Part shown: positions 1 through 8,114 of the stretch, in pieces | How the letters are laid out: every line of letters begins with the position of its first letter | Numbering within the stretch: position 1 is the first letter of the stretch | Source: Mycolicibacterium sphagni | Lineage (GTDB): Bacteria > Actinomycetota > Actinomycetes > Mycobacteriales > Mycobacteriaceae | Length of the DNA stretch: 64,000 nucleotides | Direction: 5' to 3' | NCBI RefSeq assembly: GCF_002250655.1 | Contig: NZ_NOZR01000007.1 | Span: 62,001-126,000, forward strand | Program-made: the position numbers and the translations under genes | The notes under the pieces: model-generated | Database searches by the model: none | What the model saw: the letters and a program-made list of their open reading frames with translations, nothing else | What the model was told of the DNA's origin: nothing

Positions 1-375
1 TTCGGCCGCATCACTCTCGACCGCGACCTGGTGCTCTACCTTTTCGGCACCCCGGGGCAGCGCCGGTTCTGGTTCATGTGGGACGACCTGGTACGCGGCG
101 CGATAGGGGCGATCATCCTGGTCGACGTACGCAGGCTGCAGGACAGCTTCGCCGCGGTGGATTTCTTCGAGCACCGAAAGATGCCGTTCCTGATCGCCGT
201 CAACGAATTCGACGGAGCACCAAGGTATCCCACCGACGAGGTGCGCCGTGCGCTGACATTGCCGGAGACCACACCGGTGATCACGCTCGACGCCAGGGAC
301 CGCAAGTCGGCCACCGATGCGCTGATCGCGATCAGCGAATATGCGCTGACCAGCCTGGCGCCCAGCCAGCCCTAG
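1..375 (+). CDS. mfpB: MfpB-type small GTPase, C-terminal part (5' end outside window)
   Basis: The reading frame is open from base 1, so only the last 124 codons are present. It contains the G3-like motif FGTPGQ near residues 15-20 and an NKxD-like NEFD near residue 63, as in the MglA/Rup-like GTPases of actinobacterial conservons. It ends 8 bp before mfpA. In mycobacteria this GTPase is the partner of the pentapeptide protein MfpA (Rv3362c/Rv3361c), and GTP-bound MfpB is reported to modulate the MfpA effect on DNA gyrase. The upstream conservon members (sensor kinase, roadblock, DUF742) would lie before the window. Assignment rests on the motif and on its position directly before mfpA. Confidence 0.88.
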   Translation, partial: FGRITLDRDLVLYLFGTPGQRRFWFMWDDLVRGAIGAIILVDVRRLQDSFAAVDFFEHRKMPFLIAVNEFDGAPRYPTDEVRRALTLPETTPVITLDARDRKSATDALIAISEYALTSLAPSQP

Positions 376-383
376 ACGAGCGC

Positions 384-932
384 GTGCAGCACTGGACCGA
401 CCGCGAGTTCACCGGTCACGACTTCCGCGACGAGGATCTTTCCGGTCTGCGGACCGAACAAGTGGTGTTCACCGAGTGTGATTTCGGCGGTGCCAACCTC
501 TCGGAGTCGGTCCATCAGGGGTCAGCGTTTCGTAACTGCCGGTTCTTGCGGACCACGTTGTGGCACAGCACCTTCCGCAACTGCAGCATGCTGGGATCGA
601 CATTCGAGAACTGCCGCCTTCGCCCGATGCTCTGCGACGAGGTCGATTTCACGCTCGCGGTCCTGGGCGGTGCGGACCTGCGCGGAGTGGACCTGTCCGG
701 GTGCCGGCTGCGTGAAACCGGTTTGGTTCAGGCCGATTTGCGTAAGGCAGTGCTGCGCGGGGCCGATCTGACCGGCGCGCGCACCAATGGGCTGCGCCTG
801 GAGCAGGCCGATCTCCGCGGTGCGCGCATCGACCCGACACTGTGGACGACGGCCGCGTGCCGTGGTGCTCGTATCGACATCGAGCAGGCGCTGGCGTTCG
901 CCGCCGCACACGGCCTCGACGTCAGCGGCTAA
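384..932 (+). CDS. mfpA: Pentapeptide-repeat DNA-mimic protein MfpA
   Basis: The product has 182 residues, matching the about 183 of mycobacterial MfpA. Nearly the whole chain is A(D/N)LXX-type pentapeptide repeats (for example ADLRG, VDLSG, ADLRK, ADLTG, ADLRG), which fold as a right-handed beta helix mimicking B-form DNA. MfpA binds DNA gyrase and gives intrinsic low-level protection against fluoroquinolones. The GTG at 384 is chosen because it gives the conserved MQHWTDREFTG start. The same frame is open much further upstream, but that part lies inside mfpB. Oddity: the last 36 coding bases recur almost exactly about 2 kb downstream (2945-2980). Confidence 0.95.
   Translation: MQHWTDREFTGHDFRDEDLSGLRTEQVVFTECDFGGANLSESVHQGSAFRNCRFLRTTLWHSTFRNCSMLGSTFENCRLRPMLCDEVDFTLAVLGGADLRGVDLSGCRLRETGLVQADLRKAVLRGADLTGARTNGLRLEQADLRGARIDPTLWTTAACRGARIDIEQALAFAAAHGLDVSG
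893..928 (+). repeat. Direct repeat copy 1: 3' end of mfpA
   Basis: These 36 bases encode the mfpA C terminus (AFAAAHGLDVS). They match 2945-2980 at 35 of 36 positions in the same orientation; the only difference is C901 versus T2953. The unit length between copies is 2,052 bp. Confidence 0.9.
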
Positions 933-980
933 CTACTTCCAGACCAGCGGGTCGAAGTACATTGCGGGGTAGGCGCGTCA
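933..980 (-). pseudogene. Possible remnant of an MPT63/DUF1942-type gene 3' end
   Basis: Read on the minus strand, about 14 codons end in MYFDPLVWK followed by TAG, and an in-frame TGA closes the frame upstream. Bases 934-953 match 8116-8135 at 19 of 20 positions. The latter encode the DLLVWK tail of the intact MPT63-like gene. It sits immediately after the mfpA stop codon. The stretch is very short, so chance or an unrelated gene tail remains possible. Confidence 0.35.
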
Positions 981-1021
981 GCGCCACGAGGCGCTCAGTA
1001 GACATCAGAAGCGAAAAGCAA

Positions 1022-1053
1022 GTGCCCCTCCTTTTCGGAAAAAGGAGGGGCAC
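1022..1053. terminator. Perfect hairpin terminator between mfpA and the convergent secreted-protein gene
   Basis: A perfect 14-bp stem (1022-1035 paired with 1040-1053) is closed by a four-base loop, CGGA. The arms carry a run of T on one side and A on the other, so it can act in both directions. It lies between two genes that converge on it, mfpA (ends 932) and the minus-strand gene ending at 1083. Confidence 0.85.
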
Positions 1054-1082
1054 CCGTCAGTGCTGGATTTACTCCGCGGGAT

Positions 1083-2252
1083 TTAGTCGGCTGAAGACTT
1101 CGCGGCCGACCTCTTAGACCCGGCAACACCGTGGCTCGCTCCGGACTTGGCCGAGCTGCTCGTGGAGTGGCCGGTGGTGGATTTCCCGTTGGTGGAAGAG
1201 ACCTTGCCGCCAACGGTACTTCCGTTGCTGGCACCGCTCTCGACGGCGGCTGCCGGCTCCTGCACCGACGCGGCGCGCAGCGCCGATGCCGAAGTCGCGG
1301 CCGGCGGCGGAACGGGCGGGGTCGATCCGGTCTGCGACAGTGCGTTGGCAATACCGTGAACGACGGCCTGGATCTCGCCGCGGATGCTCGGAATGATCGA
1401 CGTGGGCGTGACCTGCACGCCGGCACCGACGGTCAGGTTGAGGAACGTGCCCGGGATGCCGGTTGGTCCGAAGAATCCGTCCACGGCGGCGTTCCAGGCT
1501 TGCTCCACACTTCCGTGGGAGATGCCGGCCACCACGTTCTGGGCGACGGTGATGAAGGCGCCGGCCAAGGTCGACGCCTGTCCGAGAGTGCCCTTGACCA
1601 CCAGGTCTACGAGTGCCGGAATCGCCTGGGACAACGCGTTACTGCGAGCGAGCGTGTCACTAACCAGGTATTTGACGTTGGCGAGCGCCACTTGGCCGGC
1701 TTCGACGAACGGAGTCACGATCGCGCTCTGCAACGTGGCGACAGCTCCGGAAATATCACCGGCCACTGCCTGCTGCGCTGCCGTCACGAACGCCCCCGGC
1801 AGGTTCCACACGGCCTCGCTGCCGATCAACGCGATGGTCGTCACGGCGTTCATCGTGCTCTCCAGAGTCAGCGCCCCGTTCAGGCCGAGCATGGTGAGGA
1901 ACGGCGCGTGGTCGTTGACCACCTGGGGAATCAGACCGACCGAATTGAAGTTCAAGACGGTCTTCGCGAGGCCGACACCGGTGGCGTCAGTGAGGCCACC
2001 GAGGGCGGTATAGCCGGCGGTCGTGTTGTCCGCGCTGAATATCCACTGATTGAAGCTGTTGAACGTGCCGATGAGCTCCGATAGCGGGCTGTCGAAGCCA
2101 GCCAATGCGACCTGCGCGACCTGCGCGGCCGAGGGCAACTGCACAGCAGGCAGGGCCTGATGGGCCTGCGTTACCGGCGTCATCGCGATGGCACCGGCGC
2201 CAACGACGGCGGCAGTCCCTGCAATGAGGTGTGAACGTACGGAAATTTGCAT
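1083..2252 (-). CDS. Secreted mycobacterial protein with Ser/Ala/Gly-rich tail (family uncertain, GjpA-porin-like annotation possible)
   Basis: The product has 389 residues. The N terminus MQISVRSHLIAGTAAVVGAG is a clear Sec signal peptide. The middle, about residues 45-310, is alanine/valine/glycine-rich predicted helix without enzymatic motifs. The last about 70 residues are a low-complexity Ser/Thr/Gly/Ala/Lys tail. The ATG at 2252 is chosen over longer in-frame options because GGGGAG stands 8 bases upstream and the signal peptide begins here. Proteins with this start are common in mycobacteria and are often annotated as outer-membrane porin GjpA-like or as hypothetical secreted proteins; I cannot confirm the function. 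It lies between the two copies of the mfpA 3' end, so it may be an inserted cassette. Confidence 0.7.
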   Translation of the reverse strand: MQISVRSHLIAGTAAVVGAGAIAMTPVTQAHQALPAVQLPSAAQVAQVALAGFDSPLSELIGTFNSFNQWIFSADNTTAGYTALGGLTDATGVGLAKTVLNFNSVGLIPQVVNDHAPFLTMLGLNGALTLESTMNAVTTIALIGSEAVWNLPGAFVTAAQQAVAGDISGAVATLQSAIVTPFVEAGQVALANVKYLVSDTLARSNALSQAIPALVDLVVKGTLGQASTLAGAFITVAQNVVAGISHGSVEQAWNAAVDGFFGPTGIPGTFLNLTVGAGVQVTPTSIIPSIRGEIQAVVHGIANALSQTGSTPPVPPPAATSASALRAASVQEPAAAVESGASNGSTVGGKVSSTNGKSTTGHSTSSSAKSGASHGVAGSKRSAAKSSAD

Positions 2253-2973
2253 CTCAATCTCTCCCCGGAGTGGGCTGAACACTGACAGCGCAGGAAGATA
2301 CCTGAGACAAACCTGAGTGAACATGAATATTGACGGGTTTGCGCAAAATTCGTTTCGACGTCGTCGTAAATGTTCCCTAGAGTGAACCTCTAGTAAATCC
2401 AAACAGCTCGTTTTACATGCGAAAAATACCCGCTCGGGACCATTCTGGCTAATTTTGATGTCTTCGCCATCGACACAAGTTTCGATAGCAGTGGCGCGTT
2501 GCCGGCGTGGAGCAAACCCCCGCCTTTCTCAGATAAATAGACCGGCATTCTCAGGCGGAGCCTCAAGCCATGGGCTTTCAGCTGGGTTAGCGGCCGATTC
2601 AACGACCCACCTCGGCAGGTGACAGGTTTCCAACGCAAATAATTAGCCTAACTCAGCAAACAAAAAGAAGTCTTCAGCCAAGAACTCGCTAACCGGGTCG
2701 GCTATAAGCAGCAACCTTCGGTACCGAAGTTATGCGTCGGATCGAGGGTGGGGGGAGTGCCGTTTCGGGTAGCGGTGAGACGCATTTTGGGTAGCGGTCG
2801 AGCGCCATTGTCATTCGCGCGATTCCGGGGGCTGATGACTGATGCCGATTCCGCGAACTGCATTAGTGCCCCGCAGCGATTAGGCATTTTTTGGCGGCCG
2901 GGTGATGGGCCGCGCGGTACGGGTGCAGCGATATTGTCGATGCCGGCGTTCGTCGCCGCACACGGCCTCGACG
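2253..2973. other. 720-bp spacer without a convincing gene
   Basis: The first about 450 bases are visibly poorer in G+C than the surroundings and should hold the promoter of the minus-strand secreted-protein gene. Short open frames here have no family-like features and poor codon use. The right half contains a 14-bp palindrome, a pair of GGGTAGCGGT repeats and the second copy of the mfpA 3' end. It looks like recombined or decayed sequence. Confidence 0.6.
2716..2805. repeat. Palindrome plus tandem GGGTAGCGGT repeats, possible insertion-sequence end
   Basis: CTTCGGTACCGAAG at 2716-2729 is a perfect 14-bp palindrome. It is followed by two 21-base repeats, 2763-2783 and 2785-2805, that agree at 16 of 21 positions and share the core GGGTAGCGGT spaced 22 bases apart. 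Multiple short repeats of this kind mark the termini of IS21-family elements. No transposase remains, so this is only a suggestion of an element scar. Confidence 0.35.
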
Positions 2974-2980
2974 TCAGCGG
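2945..2980 (+). repeat. Direct repeat copy 2: detached mfpA 3' end
   Basis: This copy matches 893-928 at 35 of 36 bases. Here the sequence is not part of an mfpA gene; it overlaps the last codons and stop (2974-2976) of the minus-strand TetR gene. The segment between the two copies holds the secreted-protein gene and the AT-richer spacer. Confidence 0.9.
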
Positions 2981-3672
2981 TGAGTAGCTGCGGTTGGACC
3001 CCGGCTCGCGGGTGTGCCCGCCGGCTCCCATGTGTGCATTGCCCTATCGAGGTCGGCCTCGCTGAGTGCCTCGACAGGCAATCGTTCTTGCTCCGGGCGT
3101 TGGCGCATCCCCTCGATGATTAGCGCGACATAGCGGCGCCAGAGATCGGGGTCGATGTCGCCGGCGAACTCGCCCACCGTTCCGGCGAGCAGGCCGATGA
3201 TCGGCATGTCCGCAGACGCGAGTTCTGGACGCAGATGACCGTCGGCCTGAGCCCGTTCGACAAGTCTGGTGAGTGTCGGAACGAGACGCTCCTGAGCGGC
3301 GTTGACCCGGTTACCCGCATAGCACTTGCTGAACGCGATCTCCCGCATGCCCCGGTCGGTCGCGGTGATCTGACACATCTGCTCCACGAACCACACGAAC
3401 CCCTGCCACGAATCATCATGACGCAGAGCAAATTCCGCGAGTGTCGTCAGCTGGTCCAGGCCGTCCTCGAAGATCGCCTCCAGCAGCTCTTCTTTGGTGG
3501 CGAAGCGCCGGTACACGGTGCCGACTCCCACACCCGCGTGGTGAGCGACCTCGTTGAGGTTGGGCTCCAGGCCCTTCTGTGCGAACAGGTCGCGGGCCGC
3601 GTCGATGATGCGCTGCCGATTTCGCTGCGCATCCTTGCGCAGCGGGCGATCCGTTGTCGAGTGGGCTCTCAC
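2974..3672 (-). CDS. TetR/AcrR-family transcriptional regulator
   Basis: The product has 232 residues. An N-terminal helix-turn-helix of TetR type spans about residues 15-62 (ending GVGTVYRRFATKEELLEA), followed by an all-helical ligand-binding domain. The GTG at 3672 is chosen because it starts just before the DNA-binding domain; a further 8 codons upstream are open. It is transcribed away from mmpS-mmpL, the usual arrangement for a local repressor of an MmpS/MmpL exporter. The C-terminal tail beyond about residue 205 is Pro/Ala/Thr-rich and ends inside the duplicated mfpA sequence, so the original C terminus may have been changed by the rearrangement. Confidence 0.85.
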   Translation of the reverse strand: MRAHSTTDRPLRKDAQRNRQRIIDAARDLFAQKGLEPNLNEVAHHAGVGVGTVYRRFATKEELLEAIFEDGLDQLTTLAEFALRHDDSWQGFVWFVEQMCQITATDRGMREIAFSKCYAGNRVNAAQERLVPTLTRLVERAQADGHLRPELASADMPIIGLLAGTVGEFAGDIDPDLWRRYVALIIEGMRQRPEQERLPVEALSEADLDRAMHTWEPAGTPASRGPTAATHR

Positions 3673-3703
3673 CCAAACGAGTGTAACGACCAACACAATT
3701 AAG

Positions 3704-3720
3704 CGGATTGACTCTATCCG
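3704..3720. promoter_or_regulatory. Inverted repeat CGGAT-N7-ATCCG in the TetR/mmpS spacer
   Basis: Five-base arms at 3704-3708 and 3716-3720 are separated by 7 bases, about 30 bases upstream of the TetR start. It could be an operator half of the divergent promoter region. The arms are short, so this is weak. Confidence 0.3.
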
Positions 3721-3743
3721 TTTTTGACGCTAACTTTCTCGGG

Positions 3744-3759
3744 AGTACTGGTCAGTACT
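3744..3759. promoter_or_regulatory. Perfect 16-bp operator-like palindrome for the divergent TetR/mmpS promoters
   Basis: AGTACTG-gt-CAGTACT is a perfect inverted repeat with 7-base arms and a 2-base centre, the geometry typical of TetR-family operators. A TTGACG hexamer at 3724-3729 lies 14 bases before it in the mmpS direction. A bound repressor would therefore cover the position where the -10 box is expected. Confidence 0.6.
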
Positions 3760-3908
3760 GCGCTTGCCGTCCGGGCCGCGTTCGTTGTCCATGCTGAAAG
3801 GCCGGAGACCATGAAATCTGTTGGCGGTAGATCGCGCGCGACCGCCGTTGCGCCGCAACGTCAACCGTTGATCGAGGGGTCAGAGCCCGGCCATTCGGGG
3901 TCATCGCG

Positions 3909-4334
3909 ATGACGCGAATTCTCGGACGAGTGTGGATACCGGTGCTTGTGGTCGTCGTTGTCGCGGTCGGAGTGGCGGCGGTGAAGAACGCCCGCGGGGT
4001 GTTCGGCTCGAACCCGGTTGTCGTGACACCGATAACGTCGGACAGCGCCGAGGATTTCGATCCGAAGGTGGTGACCTACGAGGTCTTCGGTTCGGGTGGT
4101 ACGGCAATGGTCAACTACCTGGACCTGAAAGGGATACCCCAGCGGACCGGGAGTGTGACGCTGCCCTGGTCGCTGACGCTCAGCACGACCGATCCATCGG
4201 CCTCGCCCAACATCCTGGCCCAGGGCGACGGGAACGCAATCGGATGCCGGATCACCGTCGATGACGTGGTCAAAGAGGAGAGGACCGCTACCGGAATGAA
4301 TGCCGCGACCTTTTGCCTGGTGAAGTCGGCGTGA
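3909..4334 (+). CDS. MmpS-family membrane-anchored accessory protein
   Basis: The product has 141 residues, the usual MmpS size. One N-terminal transmembrane helix (about residues 8-27, starting [10 protein letters not shown]) is followed by an extracytoplasmic beta-rich domain with [16 protein letters not shown] and WSLTL, both characteristic of MmpS. Two Cys near the end (GCRITV and TFCLV) could pair. MmpS proteins work with the cognate MmpL RND transporter in lipid or siderophore export. It is the first gene of the operon, overlapping mmpL by GTGA, and is probably repressed by the divergent TetR. Which MmpS subgroup it belongs to cannot be told from the sequence alone. Confidence 0.92.
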   Translation: MTRILGRVWIPVLVVVVVAVGVAAVKNARGVFGSNPVVVTPITSDSAEDFDPKVVTYEVFGSGGTAMVNYLDLKGIPQRTGSVTLPWSLTLSTTDPSASPNILAQGDGNAIGCRITVDDVVKEERTATGMNAATFCLVKSA

Positions 4335-7237
4335 GCACAGAAGTCGACGTCACGCCGACCGACGCCGTCCGTGCTTCCCGGCATCGGGCCCGCCCGGGCA
4401 TCCCTCGATTCATCCGCGTGTTCGCGGTGCCGATCATCCTGGGGTGGATCGCGCTGATCGTCGTGCTGACCACCGTGGTGCCCACGCTCGAGGACGTCGG
4501 CAAGCTGCGGGCGGTCTCGATGAGTCCCAACGATGCGCCGTCGCTGATCGCGACCAAGCGGGTCGGCCAGGTGTTCAAGGAATATGACACCAGCAGTTCG
4601 GTGATGGTGGTCCTCGAAGGTGAGCAGCCGTTGGGCGCCCAAGCTCACGAGTTCTACGACAAGATCGTTCGAGACCTTCGCGCCGACACCAAGCATGTCC
4701 AGCATGTCCAAGACTTCTGGGGCGATTCTTTCACGGCCGCGGCCGCTCAGAGTGCCGACAACAAGGCCGCGTACGTCCAGGTGTATATCGCGGGGGACCA
4801 GGGCGAAACGCTGGCCAATGAGTCAGTGGAGGCCGTCCGGAAGATTGCCGCGGAAACCCCTGCCCCACAAGGGGTCACGGCCTACGTCACCGGGCCCGCT
4901 GCTACCACCACGGACCAGAACATCGTCGGCGACAAGAGCATGCAGCTGATCGAGCTTGTCACCTTCGGCGTCATCACCATCATGCTGTTGATTGTCTACC
5001 GGTCGATCGTCACCACGCTGATCGTTCTGGCGATGGTCGTACTCGGACTGTCTGGCGCCCGGGGAGCCGTTGCGTTCCTGGGCTACCACAACATTTTCGG
5101 GTTGACGACATTCGCCACCAATATGGTCGTCACGTTGGCCATTGCCGCGGCAACGGACTACGCGATCTTCCTGATCGGCAGATACCAGGAGGCGCGTCGA
5201 TCTGGCGAAGATCGAGAATCCGCGTACTACACCATGTTCCACGGAACTGCCCATGTCGTGCTGGCCTCGGGCCTGACCATCGCCGGCGCGACCTTGTGCC
5301 TGCATTTCACTCGGTTGCCGTACTTCCAAACCATGGGGATCCCACTCGCGTCAGGCATGCTGGTCGTGGTTGCCGCAGCGCTGACTCTGGGTCCGGCGGT
5401 GATCACGGTGTGCAGCCGCTTCGGCCGTGTCTTGGAGCCCAAAGGCGTTGGGAAGCAGAAGCTGTGGCACCGGGTCGGAACTGCCACCGTCCGCTGGCCC
5501 GGAGCCATTCTGGTGTGCGCCGTGGCGGCGTCGCTGGTGGGACTTCTCACGCTGCCCGGCTACCACACCACATACAACGATCGAATTTACCTGCCCGACA
5601 CTGTGTCGGCCAATGTCGGGTACACGGCGGCGGAACGGCACTTCTCCCGCGCCAAGATGAATCCCGACCTACTCATGGTCGAGGCCGACCACGATTTGCG
5701 CAATCCGGCCGACTTTCTCGTCATCGACAAGATCGCCAAGGCGCTGGCCCGGGTGCACGGGATCGCCCAGGTGCAGACCATCACCCGGCCCGAGGGTAAG
5801 CCGATCGAACACTCCACGGTTCCTTACTCGTTGAGCCAGAACGGTACTGGCCAACTGATGAACAACGATTACCAGCAGACCGTCATCGGCAATATTCTCA
5901 AACAGGCTGACGAGATGCAGGTCACCATCGATTCGATGACCAAGATGCAGGGCATCACCCAGCAACTTTCCGAGGTCACCCGAAGCATGTCGGCAAAGAT
6001 GGATGTCACGTCGACCGACATCGCCACGGTGCGTGACCACCTCGCCGATTTCGACGATCAGTTCCGGCCGATACGCAACTATTTCTACTGGGAGCCACAC
6101 TGTTTCGACATCCCGATGTGCTGGTCGCTGCGGTCGGTCTTCGATTCTCTCGACGGCATCTCGACGATGTCGGACGACTTCCAAGACATCGTGCCCGACA
6201 TCCGGCGCATGTCTGATCTGACGGGGCAGATGGTCGCGGTGATGCCGCCGATGATTCAGACGATGAAGAACCAGAAGCAGTTCATGCTCAATCAGTATCA
6301 GGCCCAGAAGGCGCAGCAGGATCAGAACATGGCGCAACTGGAGAACGCGACAGCGATGGGCCAGGCATTCGATGCGGCCAAGAACGACGACTCGTTCTAT
6401 CTGCCGCCGGAGGCGTTCGACAACGCTGATTTCAAGCGAGGTATCAAGCTGTTCCTGTCTCCTGACGGGCATGCGGTCCGCTTCACCATCATCCATCAGG
6501 GCGATCCGCTGACCGAGGAAGGTACCTCCCGTATCGAGCCGCTGAAGATCGCCGCCGCCGACGCGATCAAGGGAACGCCGCTGGAGGGTTCCCGCATCTA
6601 CCTGGGTGGCAGCGCGGCTATGTACAGCGATATGCAGCAGGGCGCCGACTACGACCTCCTCATCGCAGCGGTCGCCGCGCTGATCCTGATCTTCGTCATC
6701 ATGGTGATCCTCACCAGAGCAGTGGTCGCCGCGGCAGTCATCGTCGGCACGGTAGTGCTCAGCCTGGCCGCATCTTTCGGCTTGTCGGTGCTGCTGTGGC
6801 AACACGTCGTCGGACTGCCGCTGCACTGGATGGTGCTGCCGATGTCGGTGATTGTTCTCCTGGCAGTCGGCGCTGACTACAACCTTCTGCTGGTGTCGCG
6901 AATGAAGGAAGAAATTCACGCCGGCCTGAACACCGGGATCATCCGAGCGATGGTGGGGACCGGTTCGGTGGTCACCGCCGCGGGTCTGGTGTTCGCCTTC
7001 ACTATGGCCTCGATGGCGGTGAGCAGCCTGGTGATCATCGGACAGGTCGGCACAACCATCGGGCTGGGCCTGCTGTTCGACACCGTAGTGGTCCGGTCGC
7101 TGATGACGCCCTCGATAGCGGCCTTGCTCGGACGCTGGTTCTGGTGGCCGCAGCGCGTCCGCCAGCGTCCCCGCCCCCAGTCGTGGCCGACGCAGGAGAT
7201 CGCTTATGAGCCCGAGTCCGAGGAGGCGCTGATATGA
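4331..7237 (+). CDS. MmpL-family RND lipid/siderophore transporter
   Basis: The product has 968 residues, the family norm. Architecture: one N-terminal transmembrane helix (about residues 36-56), a periplasmic porter domain, five helices (about 205-370) including the conserved [19 protein letters not shown], a seventh helix (about 395-415), a second large periplasmic loop with a helical hairpin rich in Gln/Met (about 530-690), then five helices (about 770-945) with [15 protein letters not shown]. The Asp-Tyr pairs of these two motifs match the proton-relay positions of MmpL proteins. The GTG at 4331 overlaps the mmpS stop (GTGA); 6 more codons upstream are open. The substrate is unknown; mmpS-mmpL pairs of this kind export lipids, siderophores or drugs. 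Confidence 0.95.
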   Translation: MSTEVDVTPTDAVRASRHRARPGIPRFIRVFAVPIILGWIALIVVLTTVVPTLEDVGKLRAVSMSPNDAPSLIATKRVGQVFKEYDTSSSVMVVLEGEQPLGAQAHEFYDKIVRDLRADTKHVQHVQDFWGDSFTAAAAQSADNKAAYVQVYIAGDQGETLANESVEAVRKIAAETPAPQGVTAYVTGPAATTTDQNIVGDKSMQLIELVTFGVITIMLLIVYRSIVTTLIVLAMVVLGLSGARGAVAFLGYHNIFGLTTFATNMVVTLAIAAATDYAIFLIGRYQEARRSGEDRESAYYTMFHGTAHVVLASGLTIAGATLCLHFTRLPYFQTMGIPLASGMLVVVAAALTLGPAVITVCSRFGRVLEPKGVGKQKLWHRVGTATVRWPGAILVCAVAASLVGLLTLPGYHTTYNDRIYLPDTVSANVGYTAAERHFSRAKMNPDLLMVEADHDLRNPADFLVIDKIAKALARVHGIAQVQTITRPEGKPIEHSTVPYSLSQNGTGQLMNNDYQQTVIGNILKQADEMQVTIDSMTKMQGITQQLSEVTRSMSAKMDVTSTDIATVRDHLADFDDQFRPIRNYFYWEPHCFDIPMCWSLRSVFDSLDGISTMSDDFQDIVPDIRRMSDLTGQMVAVMPPMIQTMKNQKQFMLNQYQAQKAQQDQNMAQLENATAMGQAFDAAKNDDSFYLPPEAFDNADFKRGIKLFLSPDGHAVRFTIIHQGDPLTEEGTSRIEPLKIAAADAIKGTPLEGSRIYLGGSAAMYSDMQQGADYDLLIAAVAALILIFVIMVILTRAVVAAAVIVGTVVLSLAASFGLSVLLWQHVVGLPLHWMVLPMSVIVLLAVGADYNLLLVSRMKEEIHAGLNTGIIRAMVGTGSVVTAAGLVFAFTMASMAVSSLVIIGQVGTTIGLGLLFDTVVVRSLMTPSIAALLGRWFWWPQRVRQRPRPQSWPTQEIAYEPESEEALI

Positions 7238-7608
7238 GGATCGGTGCCGTGCGGCGAGGGAGATCGGCTGCGACCAAGATCATCGCGGGAGCCGTATTCG
7301 CCACGCTGATGGTCGCGCCATCGGCAGTCGCCCATGCCGACCCCGACACCGATTTCGCGAATCAGCTGCACACCGTTGGCGTCTACGGGCCGAAGGACTA
7401 CAACGCCTGGATCGCGAAGATCGCGTGTGAGCGACTCGACCGCGGCGTCGATCACAACGCCTACGACTCCGCGCAGTTCGTCTCGAGGCAGCTATCGAAA
7501 AATGCCACAACAGCGCAGGCTTGGCAGTTCCTTGCCCTGGCCTATCCGCTGTACTGCCCCGATAAGCAGGGCCTGTTGCAGCAGGTCGCCGAAACGAGCG
7601 AACAGTGA
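7234..7608 (+). CDS. Secreted DUF732-family protein
   Basis: The product has 124 residues. It carries a signal peptide (about residues 12-36, ending PSAVAHA before DPDTDF), then the DUF732 pattern: [15 protein letters not shown], a Cys in [10 protein letters not shown] and a second Cys in [11 protein letters not shown]732 proteins are small actinobacterial secreted proteins of unknown function. The ATG at 7234 overlaps the mmpL stop (ATGA), so it is translationally coupled to the transporter. This suggests a periplasmic accessory role, but no function is established. Confidence 0.85.
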   Translation: MRIGAVRRGRSAATKIIAGAVFATLMVAPSAVAHADPDTDFANQLHTVGVYGPKDYNAWIAKIACERLDRGVDHNAYDSAQFVSRQLSKNATTAQAWQFLALAYPLYCPDKQGLLQQVAETSEQ

Positions 7609-8099
7609 GATACGCCATGCAAGAACGACTTCGGGGTCTGACGTGGACCGGTGCGATCGTCGTTGCCATGGTCGTGGGCGTGGCAGTGCTCCCAGGAAAG
7701 GCCGTGGCAGATGCCAGCGATGACTACCCGATTCCCAAGCGGATCATCGATACCGCCTGCACTGTCGACCAATACATGGCCGCGGCACGCGACACGTCGC
7801 CGATCTACTACCAGCGGTACATGATCGACTACAACAACCGCCCCGCTGACGTTGAGGACGCAGCACGCGATCGCATCTACTGGTTCTTCTCCCTGGATGC
7901 CAGCGGTCGCCGACAGTATTCCGAAGACACTGCGACCAACGTCTACTACGAGCAGATGGCCACTCACTGGGGCAATTGGGCGAAGTTGTTCTTCAACAAC
8001 AAGGGTGTCGTCGCAAAGGCCACCGATGTCTGTCCGGACTACCCGCAGGTCGATCCCACCGTGTGGAACTGGGGACCCAACCAGCGCGCAGGGAGCTGA
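7605..8099 (+). CDS. Secreted DUF5078-like protein
   Basis: The product has 164 residues from GTG 7605, which overlaps the preceding stop by GTGA; an ATG at 7617 is a possible alternative. A signal peptide or N-terminal helix (about residues 13-36, ending GKAVADA) precedes a mature domain with two Cys (DTACTVDQYMAAARD and DVCPDYPQVDP) and many Tyr/Trp (YYQRYMIDYN, YEQMATHWGNW). This matches the mycobacterial secreted DUF5078 family as I remember it; the function is unknown. It is the last gene of the mmpS-mmpL operon; the next gene is on the other strand 15 bp away. Confidence 0.75.
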   Translation: MRYAMQERLRGLTWTGAIVVAMVVGVAVLPGKAVADASDDYPIPKRIIDTACTVDQYMAAARDTSPIYYQRYMIDYNNRPADVEDAARDRIYWFFSLDASGRRQYSEDTATNVYYEQMATHWGNWAKLFFNNKGVVAKATDVCPDYPQVDPTVWNWGPNQRAGS

Positions 8100-8114
8100 A
8101 CTTTCGTTCGCCAG

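Noticed and set aside
78..383. Long in-frame extension of mfpA towards the window start
   Set aside because: It overlaps mfpB in another frame and has no family similarity; GTG 384 gives the conserved MfpA N terminus.
1083..2252. Reading the secreted protein as a PE or PPE family member
   Set aside because: It has no Pro-Glu or Pro-Pro-Glu N-terminal domain; it starts with a normal Sec signal peptide.
2390..2638. Open frame of 82 codons on the minus strand in the AT-richer spacer
   Set aside because: It has no ribosome-binding site, no recognisable motif and atypical codon use; it looks like a random open frame.
3724..3912. 62-codon open frame just before mmpS that overlaps it by ATGA
   Set aside because: The frame covers the promoter and operator region, has no recognisable domain, and the overlap can arise by chance.
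5669..6919. 416-codon minus-strand frame inside mmpL
   Set aside because: It is His/Arg/Asp-rich shadow sequence opposite a clear MmpL coding region, typical of high-GC DNA.
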